Shown here one piece after another: positions 1-8,769 of a stretch of DNA of 64,000 bases. A model generated the notes under the pieces. That model ran no database searches. It had not been told where the DNA came from and was given only the letters and a program-made list of their open reading frames with translations. The translations under genes and the position numbers were made by a program. This DNA is from Micrococcaceae bacterium Sec5.8 (GTDB lineage Bacteria; Actinomycetota; Actinomycetes; Actinomycetales; Micrococcaceae). Within the stretch, counting starts at the first letter, position 1. Each line of letters begins with the position of its first letter. The stretch is from assembly GCA_039636775.1 (NCBI GenBank), contig CP143429.1:2108001-2172000 (forward strand). The letters are read 5' to 3'.

Positions 1-321
1 ATGTGCCACAACGCCGCAGCAGCCGGCGGCGCGCTGACCCGCGGCAAATTCGCCCCGGCTCTCGCCGATGTCTCCAGCAAGCACATCTACGAAGCCATGG
101 TCACCGGTCCGCAGAACATGCCCGTTTTCAGTGACGCCAACATCGGTCCCGACGGCAAGCGCGACATCATCACCTTCCTGAAGCAGATCGAATCCAACGG
201 CTCTCCCGGCGGCGCTGACCTTGGCGCCCTGGGTCCCGTATCGGAAGGCCTCTTCGTCTGGATCGCCGGTTTGGGTGTCATCATCGCGTTCACCATCTGG
301 CTTACGTCCCGGACGTCCTAG
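1..321 (+). CDS. qcrC: Cytochrome bc1 complex diheme cytochrome c subunit, C-terminal part
   Basis: This is the C-terminal part of the diheme cytochrome c that passes electrons from the bc1 complex directly to the aa3 oxidase in actinobacteria. The window starts inside the second heme site: the first codons give MCH, which fits the end of a CxxCH motif. A Met-rich loop (QNMPVF) that could supply the axial ligand follows at about residue 40. One membrane helix near residues 85-103 anchors the C-terminus. The next genes are qcrA and qcrB, the usual qcrCAB order. The real start and the first heme domain lie outside the window. Confidence 0.93.
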   Translation: MCHNAAAAGGALTRGKFAPALADVSSKHIYEAMVTGPQNMPVFSDANIGPDGKRDIITFLKQIESNGSPGGADLGALGPVSEGLFVWIAGLGVIIAFTIWLTSRTS

Positions 322-423
322 CCCACCATTTTCACCTGTAAAGAATTTTCTGCTGACGCGTCAGCAGTTTGAATTGAAAGCTAACCCGGCATTAGCCGGG
401 ACGAGAGAGGGATGAGGCGAATT

Positions 424-1494
424 ATGGGCAACCATAGTGACGGCAGTCCGGACCACTCGGGCACCGTAGCTACGGCTGGTCAGAATGAGGTGGAGAAGTT
501 CCAGGATCCTGGAATTCCCCCGCACCGTTTGCGCCTGGCCGACACGGACCCGAAGGCAGCAAAACGAGCAGAACGGCAGGTAGCCCTTCTCTTCGGAATT
601 TCAGTCGTCGGCACCCTGATTTTTCTGGTTGCCTACTTTGCGATCGACCTGGGCGGCGACACTGCAATCGCAACCGTCCGCCTGCAGAACGCACTGCTCG
701 GCATCGGTACCGCTTTTGCGATGCTCGGCATCGGCACTGGCATTGTGCACTGGGCCAAGGCGCTCATGCCGGACCACGAAGTCTCGGAAGAGCGCCATGC
801 GATCCGCACCGAAGAAGACCGGTTGGCTGCCGTACGTATCGTCGACGACATCGTCGAGGAAACTGGCATCAAGCGCAGGCCGCTGATCCGCAACACCCTT
901 CTGGGCGCCGTGGCACTCGCACCCCTGCCGGCCCTCGCCGTCTTCGGTGACCTGGGACCGCGTCCTGACAACGCTCTGGCCCACACCATGTGGGCACCCC
1001 AGGAAGGCAAGCTCAAGCGCCTCACCCGCGACCCCGATGGAACCCCCATCAAGGCCTCGGACGTCACTATCGGCTCGGCTTTCCACGTCATCCCGGAAGG
1101 GCTGAACGAACTCACCGAAGGCAAGCTCAATGAGAAGGCCAAGGCCGTCGTCTTGCTCATGCGGCTGAACCCGGAGTCCCTCAATCCCTCCGCAGGCCGT
1201 GAGGACTGGGGCTATAACGGAATCGTTGCGTACTCAAAGATCTGCACCCACGTCGGTTGCCCTGTTGCCCTGTACGAGCAGCAGACCCACCACCTGCTGT
1301 GCCCGTGCCACCAGTCGACCTTCGATCTGACCCAGGAATGCAAGGTCATCTTCGGCCCCGCCAGCCGTCCTCTCCCGCAGCTGCCAATCGCAGTAGATGC
1401 CGAGGGCTACCTCGTCGCCACCAGCGACTTCCATGAACCTGTTGGACCTAGCTATTGGGAGCGTGATGAGCATGAGCGCAACAACAACGCCTGA
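424..1494 (+). CDS. qcrA: Cytochrome bc1 complex Rieske iron-sulfur subunit
   Basis: This protein (356 aa) is the [2Fe-2S] subunit that takes electrons from menaquinol in the bc1-aa3 supercomplex of the cell membrane. Three predicted membrane helices lie near residues 53-73, 84-110 and 155-178; three helices rather than one is the actinobacterial form. The cluster ligands are visible as CTHVGC (about residue 274) and CPCHQS (about 293). ATG at 424 was chosen because GAGG lies 7-8 bases upstream; an in-frame ATG at 412 is possible. The 3' end overlaps the qcrB start by about 23 bases, so the two are probably translationally coupled. Confidence 0.95.
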   Translation: MGNHSDGSPDHSGTVATAGQNEVEKFQDPGIPPHRLRLADTDPKAAKRAERQVALLFGISVVGTLIFLVAYFAIDLGGDTAIATVRLQNALLGIGTAFAMLGIGTGIVHWAKALMPDHEVSEERHAIRTEEDRLAAVRIVDDIVEETGIKRRPLIRNTLLGAVALAPLPALAVFGDLGPRPDNALAHTMWAPQEGKLKRLTRDPDGTPIKASDVTIGSAFHVIPEGLNELTEGKLNEKAKAVVLLMRLNPESLNPSAGREDWGYNGIVAYSKICTHVGCPVALYEQQTHHLLCPCHQSTFDLTQECKVIFGPASRPLPQLPIAVDAEGYLVATSDFHEPVGPSYWERDEHERNNNA

Positions 1495-3151
1495 TGCCCC
1501 CGTCTTCGTCGCTAAAACTAAAGGCGGCCGCATCACCGACTTCGTCGACCAGCGCGTCGGCGGCTCCGGGATCCTCCGGGAATTTGGCCGCAAGGTCTTT
1601 CCGGACCACTGGTCCTTCATGTTCGGCGAAGTGGCGCTCTACTCGTTCGTCATCCTCCTCCTCTCGGGTACGTTCCTGACCTTCTTCTTCGATCCGTCCA
1701 TGGCGGAGACGCACTATGCGGGTTCCTACACACCGCTGAAAAACGTCGAAATGTCGGTAGCCTACAGCTCCTCGCTCAACATTTCGTTCGATGTCCGTGG
1801 CGGCCTGTTCATGCGCCAGGTCCATCACTGGTCCGCTCTGTTGTTCGTAGCCTCGGTCTCAGTGCACATGCTCCGCGTGTTCTTCACCGGCGCTTTCCGC
1901 AAGCCCCGTGAAATGAACTGGGTGGTGGGCGGCGTGCTGCTCATCCTCTCGATGGCTGCCGGCTTCACCGGCTACTCGCTCCCCGATGACCTGCTCTCCG
2001 GCAACGGCCTGCGCATCATCGACGGCGTCATCAAGTCCATCCCGGTCATCGGCACCTACATCTCCTTCTTCCTCTTCGGCGGAGAGTTCCCCGGAACGGC
2101 CATCATCGGTCGTCTGTACATGCTCCACATCCTGCTGGTGCCGGCCCTCATTCTCCTGATGATCGTGATGCACCTGTTCATGGTGGTCGTTCACAAGCAC
2201 ACCCAGTACCCGGGTCCGGGACGCAACGACGGCAACGTCGTCGGCTACCCCCTCGGCCCCGTCTACGCGGCTAAGGCTGGCGGGTTCTTCTTCATCGTGT
2301 TCGGTGTTGTTGCCCTCATGGCCGGCTTCTTCACCATCAACCCGATCTGGAACTACGGGCCGTACGACCCCTCCCCCGTTTCGGCTGGCACCCAGCCTGA
2401 CTGGTACATCGGATTCGTCGATGGAGCCCTGCGCTTGATGCCGGGCACCATCGGTAACTGGTCGGTCGAGCAGGTGTGGTTTGGCCACGTCTTCACGTTC
2501 AACGTTCTGCTCCCGGCCCTGGTACCTGCCGGCATCCTCTTCACGGTGCTGTTCACCTACCCGTGGATTGAACGTTGGATCACCAAGGACAACCGCGAGC
2601 ACCACGTCCTGGACCGTCCGCGGAACGCTCCCACGCGGACCGCAATCGGCATGGCCGGTTTCGTCTGGTACAGCGTCATGTGGGCTGCTGCCGGCTCGGA
2701 CCTCATCGCCACGCACTTCCATGTGTCCCTGAACGACGTGACTTACTGGTTGCGTGCGCTGTTCTTCGTTGGCCCGGTCATAGCTTTCATCGTCACCAAA
2801 CGGGTGGCCCTGGCGCTGCAGCGCAAAGACCGCGAGATCGCCTTGCACGGACGTGAAACCGGCCGCATCGTGCGCCTGCCGCACGGTGAGTTCATCGAGG
2901 TCCACGCCCCGTTGGATGAGTACAAGCGCTACAAGCTCGTCGGCTTCGAGTCGCCGTCGCCGCTTCCCGCGGTGCCGAACGCCAACGGCGTGGTCGACAA
3001 GACTGAAAAGCGACGTGCGAAGCTGTCCCAGTGGTTCTTCGAGGACCGGGTTGCCCCGGCAACGCCGGCGGAGCTTGCGGCGGCCCATGGCCACCACGGC
3101 GCCCATGAGGTTGTCGAAGCTGGAGAATCCCAGAAGACACTCAGCCGCTAA
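1472..3151 (+). CDS. qcrB: Cytochrome bc1 complex cytochrome b subunit
   Basis: This is the cytochrome b subunit (559 aa), which carries the two b hemes and the quinol oxidation and reduction sites. It has many membrane helices, and the histidines in HHWSALLFVASVSVHMLR are plausible heme ligands. The soluble C-terminal extension, about 120 residues, is typical of actinobacteria. ATG 1472 and ATG 1466 are both reasonable starts; GGGAG at 1457-1461 serves either. The gene begins inside the end of qcrA and is followed by a strong terminator at 3172-3201, so it closes the qcrCAB operon. Confidence 0.95.
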   Translation: MSATTTPDAPVFVAKTKGGRITDFVDQRVGGSGILREFGRKVFPDHWSFMFGEVALYSFVILLLSGTFLTFFFDPSMAETHYAGSYTPLKNVEMSVAYSSSLNISFDVRGGLFMRQVHHWSALLFVASVSVHMLRVFFTGAFRKPREMNWVVGGVLLILSMAAGFTGYSLPDDLLSGNGLRIIDGVIKSIPVIGTYISFFLFGGEFPGTAIIGRLYMLHILLVPALILLMIVMHLFMVVVHKHTQYPGPGRNDGNVVGYPLGPVYAAKAGGFFFIVFGVVALMAGFFTINPIWNYGPYDPSPVSAGTQPDWYIGFVDGALRLMPGTIGNWSVEQVWFGHVFTFNVLLPALVPAGILFTVLFTYPWIERWITKDNREHHVLDRPRNAPTRTAIGMAGFVWYSVMWAAAGSDLIATHFHVSLNDVTYWLRALFFVGPVIAFIVTKRVALALQRKDREIALHGRETGRIVRLPHGEFIEVHAPLDEYKRYKLVGFESPSPLPAVPNANGVVDKTEKRRAKLSQWFFEDRVAPATPAELAAAHGHHGAHEVVEAGESQKTLSR

Positions 3152-3171
3152 CTTGCTGCGATGAACACCAG

Positions 3172-3201
3172 AAAGGCCCGGTCCCCCAGGACCGGGCCTT
3201 T
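3172..3201 (+). terminator. Terminator after qcrB
   Basis: A perfect 13-bp inverted repeat (arms 3172-3184 and 3189-3201) closes on a four-base CCCA loop. The arm is AAAGGCCCGGTCC, so the 3' side ends in TTT. It lies 20 bases after the qcrB stop and before the convergent GntR gene. Confidence 0.85.
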
Positions 3202-3278
3202 CTGCATGTACCGTCAAGATCCACCGTGGACGCGCTGGCGTCCCCGCCGTCATCACACCACAGAATGCTGCGGTGTCA

Positions 3279-4070
3279 TCAGGGTCTGTAGCCCGAAGAA
3301 TAGTTTCGGGTCGGACGGACCCCGGGGCGCTGCAGCGGGACCCAGAGTTTATAGCGGTCGGCTCGATAGTAGGAAACCGAGTAGTCAACCATGGCCCGAG
3401 CCACGAAGGCGTGGCGCTGGATCTTCAACAGCGGCGAGCCCACTTCGACGTTGAGTAGACGGGCTGTCGACGGCGACGCAGCGGTCGCCTCGATCATGTC
3501 CTCGCCCCATTCCATCACCAGGCCGAAGCGTTCGCTGAGGACGTTGTACAGCGACGTGGGCGGTTCGCCGTCGAGCAGGCCGGGAACGCGGTGGGCGGGA
3601 ATGAAGTTCTCGTCCACGCTCATGGGTTCGTTGTCCGCCAGCAGCAGCCGCCGGAAGCGCACCAACGCAGTCCCCTCCTCCAACTGCAATTCCCGGGCCA
3701 GGAACGCGCTGGCCGCGATCTGTTCAAAACTCAACACCCGCGCTGCAGGGACCATGCCGCGGCGCTGCATTTCCTCACTGTACGAGGTCAGCTTCACCTG
3801 CAGGTCCAGTTTAGGTTTCCGGACGAAGGTGCCCAGACCCACGACGCGCTCGATGACTTCCTCCCCCACCAGGGCGTCGATCGCCTGCCGGACGGTCATG
3901 CGGGCCAGGCCGAACCGTTCGGCGAGGTCCCGCTCCGAGGGCAGCGCCGAACCAGGCGGGCAGGCAGTTCCAATATGGGCGCGAAGGATTTCCCGTAGTT
4001 GGACATAGATGGGCGTGCCGCTGCGCCGGTCAATCTCGCCGGCCATCCGCGCCGCGTCAGAGGGCGCCAC
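3279..4070 (-). CDS. GntR-family regulator with UTRA domain, DasR-like
   Basis: This is a 263-aa repressor of the GntR/HutC subfamily. A winged helix-turn-helix spans about residues 15-85 (PSERDLAERFGLARMTVRQAID), followed by a UTRA ligand-binding domain to residue about 245. DasR and NagR of this subfamily sense phosphorylated amino sugars such as glucosamine-6-phosphate. It is divergent from an HPr gene, and the shared upstream region holds a palindrome at 4123-4134 matching the DasR site core. That makes a DasR-like role in controlling the PTS, and its own gene, a good inference. GTG 4070 is the start used; ATG 4046 is an alternative. Confidence 0.85.
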   Translation of the reverse strand: MAPSDAARMAGEIDRRSGTPIYVQLREILRAHIGTACPPGSALPSERDLAERFGLARMTVRQAIDALVGEEVIERVVGLGTFVRKPKLDLQVKLTSYSEEMQRRGMVPAARVLSFEQIAASAFLARELQLEEGTALVRFRRLLLADNEPMSVDENFIPAHRVPGLLDGEPPTSLYNVLSERFGLVMEWGEDMIEATAASPSTARLLNVEVGSPLLKIQRHAFVARAMVDYSVSYYRADRYKLWVPLQRPGVRPTRNYSSGYRP

Positions 4071-4122
4071 TGTACTGCCGTCCGGGAAGATTCATATCTT
4101 CAGGTTAATCCATGAGGAACCC

Positions 4123-4134
4123 TGGTCTAGACCA
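4123..4134. promoter_or_regulatory. dre-like operator between the GntR and HPr genes
   Basis: TGGTCTAGACCA is a perfect 12-bp palindrome in the 162-bp divergent region. It equals the core of the DasR-responsive element known from Streptomyces. It lies about 50 bases from the regulator start and about 100 bases from the HPr start, so it could control both genes. Confidence 0.8.
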
Positions 4135-4232
4135 CGGCGCATTGCTTGTTCGCCCGGGACGCCGGCCGCGGTTAGGCTTAAATCACCGGTCCTCGCCGGT
4201 GGATACGCCCCTGAGAGATAAAGGAACAACAG

Positions 4233-4550
4233 TTGCGAGTTCGGACCGCGATCGTCCAAGCCCCGGTGGGGCTGCACGCCAGGCCGGCGGCCCTCTTTGT
4301 CCGCGCCGTCCAGGCAACAGGGCTCCCCGTCATCATCAGCAAGGCGGGCCGGCCGGGAGTTGATGCCCGGTCACTGCTGGAAGTCATGACGGAAGACTTC
4401 TCCTGCGGCTGCGAAGTCGAACTCGCTGTCCCCCCGGGGGCCGAATCGGACCGTGTCGGCCCTGCCGGCGTCGACGACGCCCTGGAGACCCTCATAACGC
4501 TCCTGGAGTCCTCCGGGTCAGCTGGGACGCTCAGAGGCCCGCGCAGGTAG
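4233..4550 (+). CDS. ptsH: PTS phosphocarrier protein HPr
   Basis: HPr (105 aa) passes phosphate from enzyme I to the sugar-specific EIIA domains of the phosphotransferase system in the cytoplasm. The active-site motif GLHARPAA places the phosphorylated histidine exactly at residue 15. Ser47 sits where regulatory Ser46 is found in Bacillus HPr. The start is TTG, supported by AAAGGA at 4220-4225. The protein is about 15-20 residues longer than usual because of a C-terminal tail. The divergent DasR-like regulator and the operator at 4123-4134 suggest amino-sugar control. No enzyme I or EII gene is in the window. Confidence 0.9.
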   Translation: MRVRTAIVQAPVGLHARPAALFVRAVQATGLPVIISKAGRPGVDARSLLEVMTEDFSCGCEVELAVPPGAESDRVGPAGVDDALETLITLLESSGSAGTLRGPRR

Positions 4551-4934
4551 CTGTACCGGTCCGAACGGGAACCACCGGAACGGGGTCGGTGACAGCACGG
4601 GCCGGTCCGGAATCATCTGCGGCGACGGCTCTACGGCCCATTCAACGGTGGACGCGGCACAAACCATACCGGTGCCGTCCCGGCGGGCGTTGGGCTTCGC
4701 GGCGAGAGCGTGCATCCGATGCGTCGTGAAACCGGTGCGCAGGCCGGCCTGCGGGGAATCACCTCGGCAGTGGGTGTGCACGCACTCACAAGCCTGCCTA
4801 GCACCGCCGCGACGTCCGGCCGCACCGGTAGTGCGCTCAGCCGGTCCGACGCTCATATGCCCAACCGCCCTGCACCCGTCCTCCCGGTTCCTGCCGGCGG
4901 ATCTCCGCCGCTGAAACCGTGCCCCTGCTCTACC
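4551..4934. other. Intergenic stretch without a convincing gene
   Basis: About 380 bases between the convergent HPr and ctaF genes. Reading frames open here in several directions because of the high GC content. None has a recognisable domain, a good ribosome binding site or actinobacterial-looking protein composition. I see no tRNA or repeat. It ends at the strong hairpin at 4935-4975. Confidence 0.6.
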
Positions 4935-4975
4935 AACGACGGCGGGCCCCACCGAAGGTGGGGCCCGCCGTCGTT
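4935..4975 (-). terminator. Terminator after ctaF
   Basis: A perfect 19-bp inverted repeat (arms 4935-4953 and 4957-4975) with a three-base loop lies 25 bases beyond the ctaF stop. It lacks a long T run, but the stem is very stable and could act in both directions. Confidence 0.85.
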
Positions 4976-5000
4976 ATGGACTGTTTCGTCCGGTGGGACG

Positions 5001-5402
5001 TTAGTGCGCGTGGTCTCCGCGGCTGTATTCGTAAACCCAGCCAACCAAGGCGACGACCGCGAGCCCGCCGGCGATGAACACAATCCAGAAACCCACAGCC
5101 AGGCCGAGGAAGCCGCCTGCGCAGGCCAGGCCAAGAACCAGCGGCCACCAGCTCCAGGGGCTGAAGTGGCCCTGTTCGCCGGCGCCTTCGTGGATCTCAG
5201 CGTCGCTGCGGTCCTCCGGGCGCATCCCGACGCGCTTGCCGGTGAAACCGAGGTAGGCACCGATCATGCCCGCGAGGCCGGCTACCAGCAGGAGGGCCAG
5301 GTAGCCCACCGGCTCAGTCCAACCGGTCACAAAACCGTAGACGATGGCGACCGGTACGAAGAAGAAGACTCCAAATCCAAAAATCCGTGATTCGATTTTC
5401 AC
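5001..5402 (-). CDS. ctaF: Cytochrome c oxidase subunit 4
   Basis: This is the small actinobacterial subunit IV (133 aa) of the aa3 oxidase. Its predicted membrane helices include segments near residues 3-25, 33-53, 86-105 and 107-128. It has no catalytic residues and is thought to stabilise the supercomplex. The GTG start overlaps the ctaD stop by four bases, so it is translationally coupled as the last gene of ctaC-ctaD-ctaF. A 19-bp hairpin terminator follows. Confidence 0.92.
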   Translation of the reverse strand: MKIESRIFGFGVFFFVPVAIVYGFVTGWTEPVGYLALLLVAGLAGMIGAYLGFTGKRVGMRPEDRSDAEIHEGAGEQGHFSPWSWWPLVLGLACAGGFLGLAVGFWIVFIAGGLAVVALVGWVYEYSRGDHAH

Positions 5403-7123
5403 TGGGCTTGATCCTTCTGGTCGGCGTTACCGAGGGTTGCTGCTGCCGGGCCGGGGGACTCGGCGGTGTAGGTCTGGGCGAGCTCCGGGTGGTGCAGGTC
5501 CAGCGCCGGACGCTCTGACCGGATCCGCGGCAGCGACGTGAAGTTGTGGCGCGGCGGCGGGCACGAGGTCGCCCACTCGAGGGAAGCACCGAAGCCCCAC
5601 GGGTCATCGACTTCGACCCGGTCGTTGCTGCGCCAGGTGATGTAGACGTTCCAGAAGAACGGGATCAGCGAGGCGCCCAGCAGGAACGAGGCGTAGGTGG
5701 AGAACTGGTTCATCCACGTGAAGTTGTCCTGCGGCATGTAATCCGCGTAGCGGCGGGGCATGCCCTCAACGCCGAGCCAGTGCTGGATGAGGAAGGTGCC
5801 GTGGAAGCCCAGGAACAGCATCCAGAAGTGGATCTTGCCCAGGCGTTCGTTCAGCATCTTGCCGGTGAATTTTGGCCACCAGAAGTAGAAACCGGCGAAC
5901 ATTGCGAACACCACGGTGCCAAAGACCACGTAGTGGAAGTGCGCGACCACAAAGTAGGAGTCGGACACGTGGAAGTCCAGGGGCGGTGAGGCCAGGATGA
6001 TGCCGGTCAAGCCGCCGAAGAGGAACGTTGCCAGGAAGCCGATGCTCCAGAGCATGGGGGTTTCAAAGGTAATGGAACCCCGCCACATGGTGCCGATCCA
6101 GTTGAAGAACTTCACACCCGTGGGGACGGCGATCAGCATCGTCATGAAGGAGAAGAACGGCAGCAGAACTGAACCGGTGACGTACATGTGGTGGGCCCAC
6201 ACGGTCACGGACAGCGCGGCGATGGAAATCGTCGCGTAGACCAGGCCCTTGTAACCAAAGATTGGCTTGCGGCTGAAGACCGGGAAGATTTCGGAGACAA
6301 TGCCGAAGAACGGCAAGGCGATGATGTAGACCTCCGGGTGCCCGAAGAACCAGAACAGGTGCTGCCAGAGGACGGCGCCGCCGTTTTCGGGATCGAAGAT
6401 GTGGGCACCGAAGCGGCGGTCCGCGCCGAGGGCGAACAGTGCGGCGGCCAGGGGCGGGAACGCCATCAGCACCAGGATGGCCGTGACCAGGATGTTCCAG
6501 GTGAAAATCGGCATGCGCCACATGGTCATGCCCGGGGCGCGCATGCAGATGACCGTGGTGATGAAGTTGACAGCACCGAGGATGGTACCGAAGCCGGAGA
6601 GCGCCAGGCCGAAGACCCAGAGGTCACCGCCCACGCCCGGGCTGAAGGTCGTGTTGGACAGCGGCGCGTACGCGAACCAGCCAAACGATGCTGCACCTTG
6701 CGGGGTGATGAAACCGGACACGGCGATCGTGGAGCCGAAAAGGAAGAACCAGAAAGCCAGTGCATTCAGTCGCGGGAAGGCGACGTCGGGGGCACCGATC
6801 TGCAGCGGCATGATGACGTTGGCGAACCCGGCAAACAGCGGGGTGGCGAACATCAGCAGCATGACGGTGCCGTGCATGGTGAAGAGCTGGTTGTACTGCT
6901 CTTTAGTCTGCAGGATCTGCATGCCCGGTTCGAAGAGCTCGGCGCGGATCAGCAGCGCCATAACGCCGCCGAAGCAGAAGAACACGAACGACGAGATCAG
7001 GTACATGTACCCGATGGTCTTGTGGTCAGTGGACGTGATCCAGTTGACGACAATGCGTCCCTTGGATTTCGGTACTACGGGAGCCTCTAGGATCCCGGTG
7101 GGCTGGGAATAGGTCGTTGCCAC
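5399..7123 (-). CDS. ctaD: Cytochrome c oxidase subunit I (aa3 type)
   Basis: This is the catalytic subunit (574 aa) that reduces oxygen to water and pumps protons. Twelve or so membrane helices contain the expected ligands. HGTVML carries a heme a histidine. WFFGHPEVY carries the CuB histidine with its cross-linked tyrosine. WAHHMY gives the two further CuB histidines. HFHYVVFG gives the heme a3 and heme a histidines. The start is GTG with GGGGAG just upstream. It lies 12 bases after ctaC and overlaps ctaF. The C-terminal tail is soluble and Pro/Ala-rich. Confidence 0.97.
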   Translation of the reverse strand: MATTYSQPTGILEAPVVPKSKGRIVVNWITSTDHKTIGYMYLISSFVFFCFGGVMALLIRAELFEPGMQILQTKEQYNQLFTMHGTVMLLMFATPLFAGFANVIMPLQIGAPDVAFPRLNALAFWFFLFGSTIAVSGFITPQGAASFGWFAYAPLSNTTFSPGVGGDLWVFGLALSGFGTILGAVNFITTVICMRAPGMTMWRMPIFTWNILVTAILVLMAFPPLAAALFALGADRRFGAHIFDPENGGAVLWQHLFWFFGHPEVYIIALPFFGIVSEIFPVFSRKPIFGYKGLVYATISIAALSVTVWAHHMYVTGSVLLPFFSFMTMLIAVPTGVKFFNWIGTMWRGSITFETPMLWSIGFLATFLFGGLTGIILASPPLDFHVSDSYFVVAHFHYVVFGTVVFAMFAGFYFWWPKFTGKMLNERLGKIHFWMLFLGFHGTFLIQHWLGVEGMPRRYADYMPQDNFTWMNQFSTYASFLLGASLIPFFWNVYITWRSNDRVEVDDPWGFGASLEWATSCPPPRHNFTSLPRIRSERPALDLHHPELAQTYTAESPGPAAATLGNADQKDQAQ

Positions 7124-7135
7124 TTCGCGCTCCCC

Positions 7136-8008
7136 TTACTTGGTTTCTGCCGGGGCCGGGTTGCGGTCGTACTCTTCGCCGAGGAGCCCGGTGTTGCCGT
7201 CCTGGCGGAGTTGGTCCAGGTGGGTCTGGAACTCGGCGTCGGAAACGACTTTCACGCGGAACAGCATTTCGGAGTGGTACTCGCCGCAGAGTTCGGCACA
7301 TTTGCCGTCGTAGGTGCCCTCTTTGGTGGGGGTGAACCTGATGTAGTTGGTCTTGCCGGGGATCATGTCGCGCTTCTGCAGGAAGGCGGGAACCCAAAAG
7401 GAGTGGATGACGTCGCGGGCGTTCAGTTCCAGGTCAACGGACTTGTTCACCGGCAGGTAGAGCGTGGGCAGCTTTTCCTTGTCCACGTCATTGCCGGTGA
7501 GGTGGGCCTGGACGCCGGCTTCGTGGACATCCTCGCGGATGACGTCGCCCTTTTTGTAGTTGAAGTCCCAGGCCCACTGCTTGCCGCGGACATCGACGAC
7601 GACGTCGGCGGGCTGGGCCCGGTTGTCGATCGCCTGCTGGTCGCGGTCGGTGAAGTAGAAAAACACCAGAACCATGAACAGCGGGATCGTCAGGTAGAAA
7701 ACCTCAAGCGGAAGGTTGAAGCTGTTCTGCCGCGGGAACCCGACGGTGCCTTTGCGGCGCCGGTAGGCGACTATGCACCAGATCATCAGGCCCCAGGTAA
7801 TGACGCCCACAACCAGGGCGGCAATCCATGAGTTGACCCAGAGGTCCATGATGCGGTCAGTGTGGTTGGTGGTGCCACGCTCGGTGGGCAGCCACCCTTT
7901 CTGTACCTCTGGTGAACATCCAGTCAAAGCCAACGCGCCGGCGAGTGCCAAGCCAGTGATCGTAGTGATCTGTTTGCGTCGGCTGCCGGTTCGGTTCTGC
8001 GAACTCAC
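7136..8008 (-). CDS. ctaC: Cytochrome c oxidase subunit II, lipoprotein type
   Basis: This subunit (290 aa) holds the dinuclear CuA centre that receives electrons from the QcrC hemes. A lipoprotein signal peptide ends in the lipobox LTGC at about residue 30. Two membrane helices lie near residues 55-78 and 100-120. The CuA ligands are in HSFWVPAF and in CAELCGEYHSEMLF near the C-terminus. The GTG start has GGAAGG seven bases upstream. It is first in the ctaC-ctaD-ctaF operon; the roughly 200 bases upstream, shared with the erpA end, should hold the promoter. Confidence 0.96.
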   Translation of the reverse strand: MSSQNRTGSRRKQITTITGLALAGALALTGCSPEVQKGWLPTERGTTNHTDRIMDLWVNSWIAALVVGVITWGLMIWCIVAYRRRKGTVGFPRQNSFNLPLEVFYLTIPLFMVLVFFYFTDRDQQAIDNRAQPADVVVDVRGKQWAWDFNYKKGDVIREDVHEAGVQAHLTGNDVDKEKLPTLYLPVNKSVDLELNARDVIHSFWVPAFLQKRDMIPGKTNYIRFTPTKEGTYDGKCAELCGEYHSEMLFRVKVVSDAEFQTHLDQLRQDGNTGLLGEEYDRNPAPAETK

Positions 8009-8180
8009 AGACGGCCCTTCCTACTTGTTGCTGTTGCCCGGGCCGCCAAATGAGGGCCTGGGCACACGAAAAGTTTTACTACTTGATGTAGAGCTTACCG
8101 CTCCCCGCGAGGTTTCGCCCACATGTCCGCGCCGTGCGTCGGGACCTATTTACCGGCCCCGGTCGTTGTGGATTTTCCGG

Positions 8181-8213
8181 CACTAAGGCCGGGCAAACAG
8201 CCCGGCCTTAGTG
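8181..8213 (-). terminator. Terminator overlapping the erpA stop
   Basis: A perfect 13-bp stem (8181-8193 and 8201-8213) has a seven-base loop. The erpA stop codon at 8208-8210 lies inside the 5' arm as read on the minus strand, so translation ends within the hairpin. Confidence 0.8.
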
Positions 8214-8597
8214 GAAGGAATCACCGCAGGCGCAGGAGCCGCCGGCGTTGGGGTTATCGATGGTGAAGCCCTGCTTCGAGATGGTGTCTTCGAAGTCAAT
8301 GCTGGCGCCGCTGAGATAGGGAACGCTCATCTTGTCCACCACAACTTCGACGCCGTCGTAGTCGCGCACGGCGTCGCCGTCGAGGAGCCGCTCATCGAAG
8401 TAGAGCTGGTAGATGAGGCCAGAGCAACCGCCGGGCTGTACCGCCACCCGGAGGCGCAGATCGGTGCGGCCTTCCTGCTCCAGCAGGCTGCGGACCTTGC
8501 CGGCGGCGACGTCGGTCAGCTTGACCTCGTGCGCTGCCGGATCCCCGCTCGCAGCGGCGGTGGTGTCGATGCTGTTTTCATTGGTTGTAGTGCTCAT
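8208..8597 (-). CDS. erpA: Iron-sulfur cluster insertion protein, HesB/IscA/ErpA family
   Basis: An A-type carrier (129 aa) that delivers Fe-S clusters to apoproteins. The three ligand cysteines are visible: GGCSGL in the middle and CACGD near the C-terminus. The first 25 or so residues are a low-complexity extension before the conserved core. The ATG is preceded by GAAGGTAGG. Its place beside the aa3 oxidase and Rieske genes fits a respiratory role, though the family acts broadly. A hairpin overlaps the stop codon. Confidence 0.9.
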   Translation of the reverse strand: MSTTTNENSIDTTAAASGDPAAHEVKLTDVAAGKVRSLLEQEGRTDLRLRVAVQPGGCSGLIYQLYFDERLLDGDAVRDYDGVEVVVDKMSVPYLSGASIDFEDTISKQGFTIDNPNAGGSCACGDSFH

Positions 8598-8769
8598 GGC
8601 CTACCTTCTAACGACGGTGGTGGCGGTGCCGCTTGCACGGCACCCGCCCCTACTTTGACGGTACGGGCTATAGCTACATGCTACGTCGATCAGCCGTGTA
8701 GCTCTAACTCCTGGCGTAACCGTCCCACCAGGCTGGATGTTCCCCCGGGACTTCCGCAGGCCGAGAGGA

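Noticed and set aside
4518..4952. A 144-aa minus-strand frame in the gap between HPr and ctaF
   Set aside because: Its composition is Arg/Pro-rich without hydrophobic pattern, there is no ribosome site, and it runs through the ctaF terminator and the HPr 3' end.
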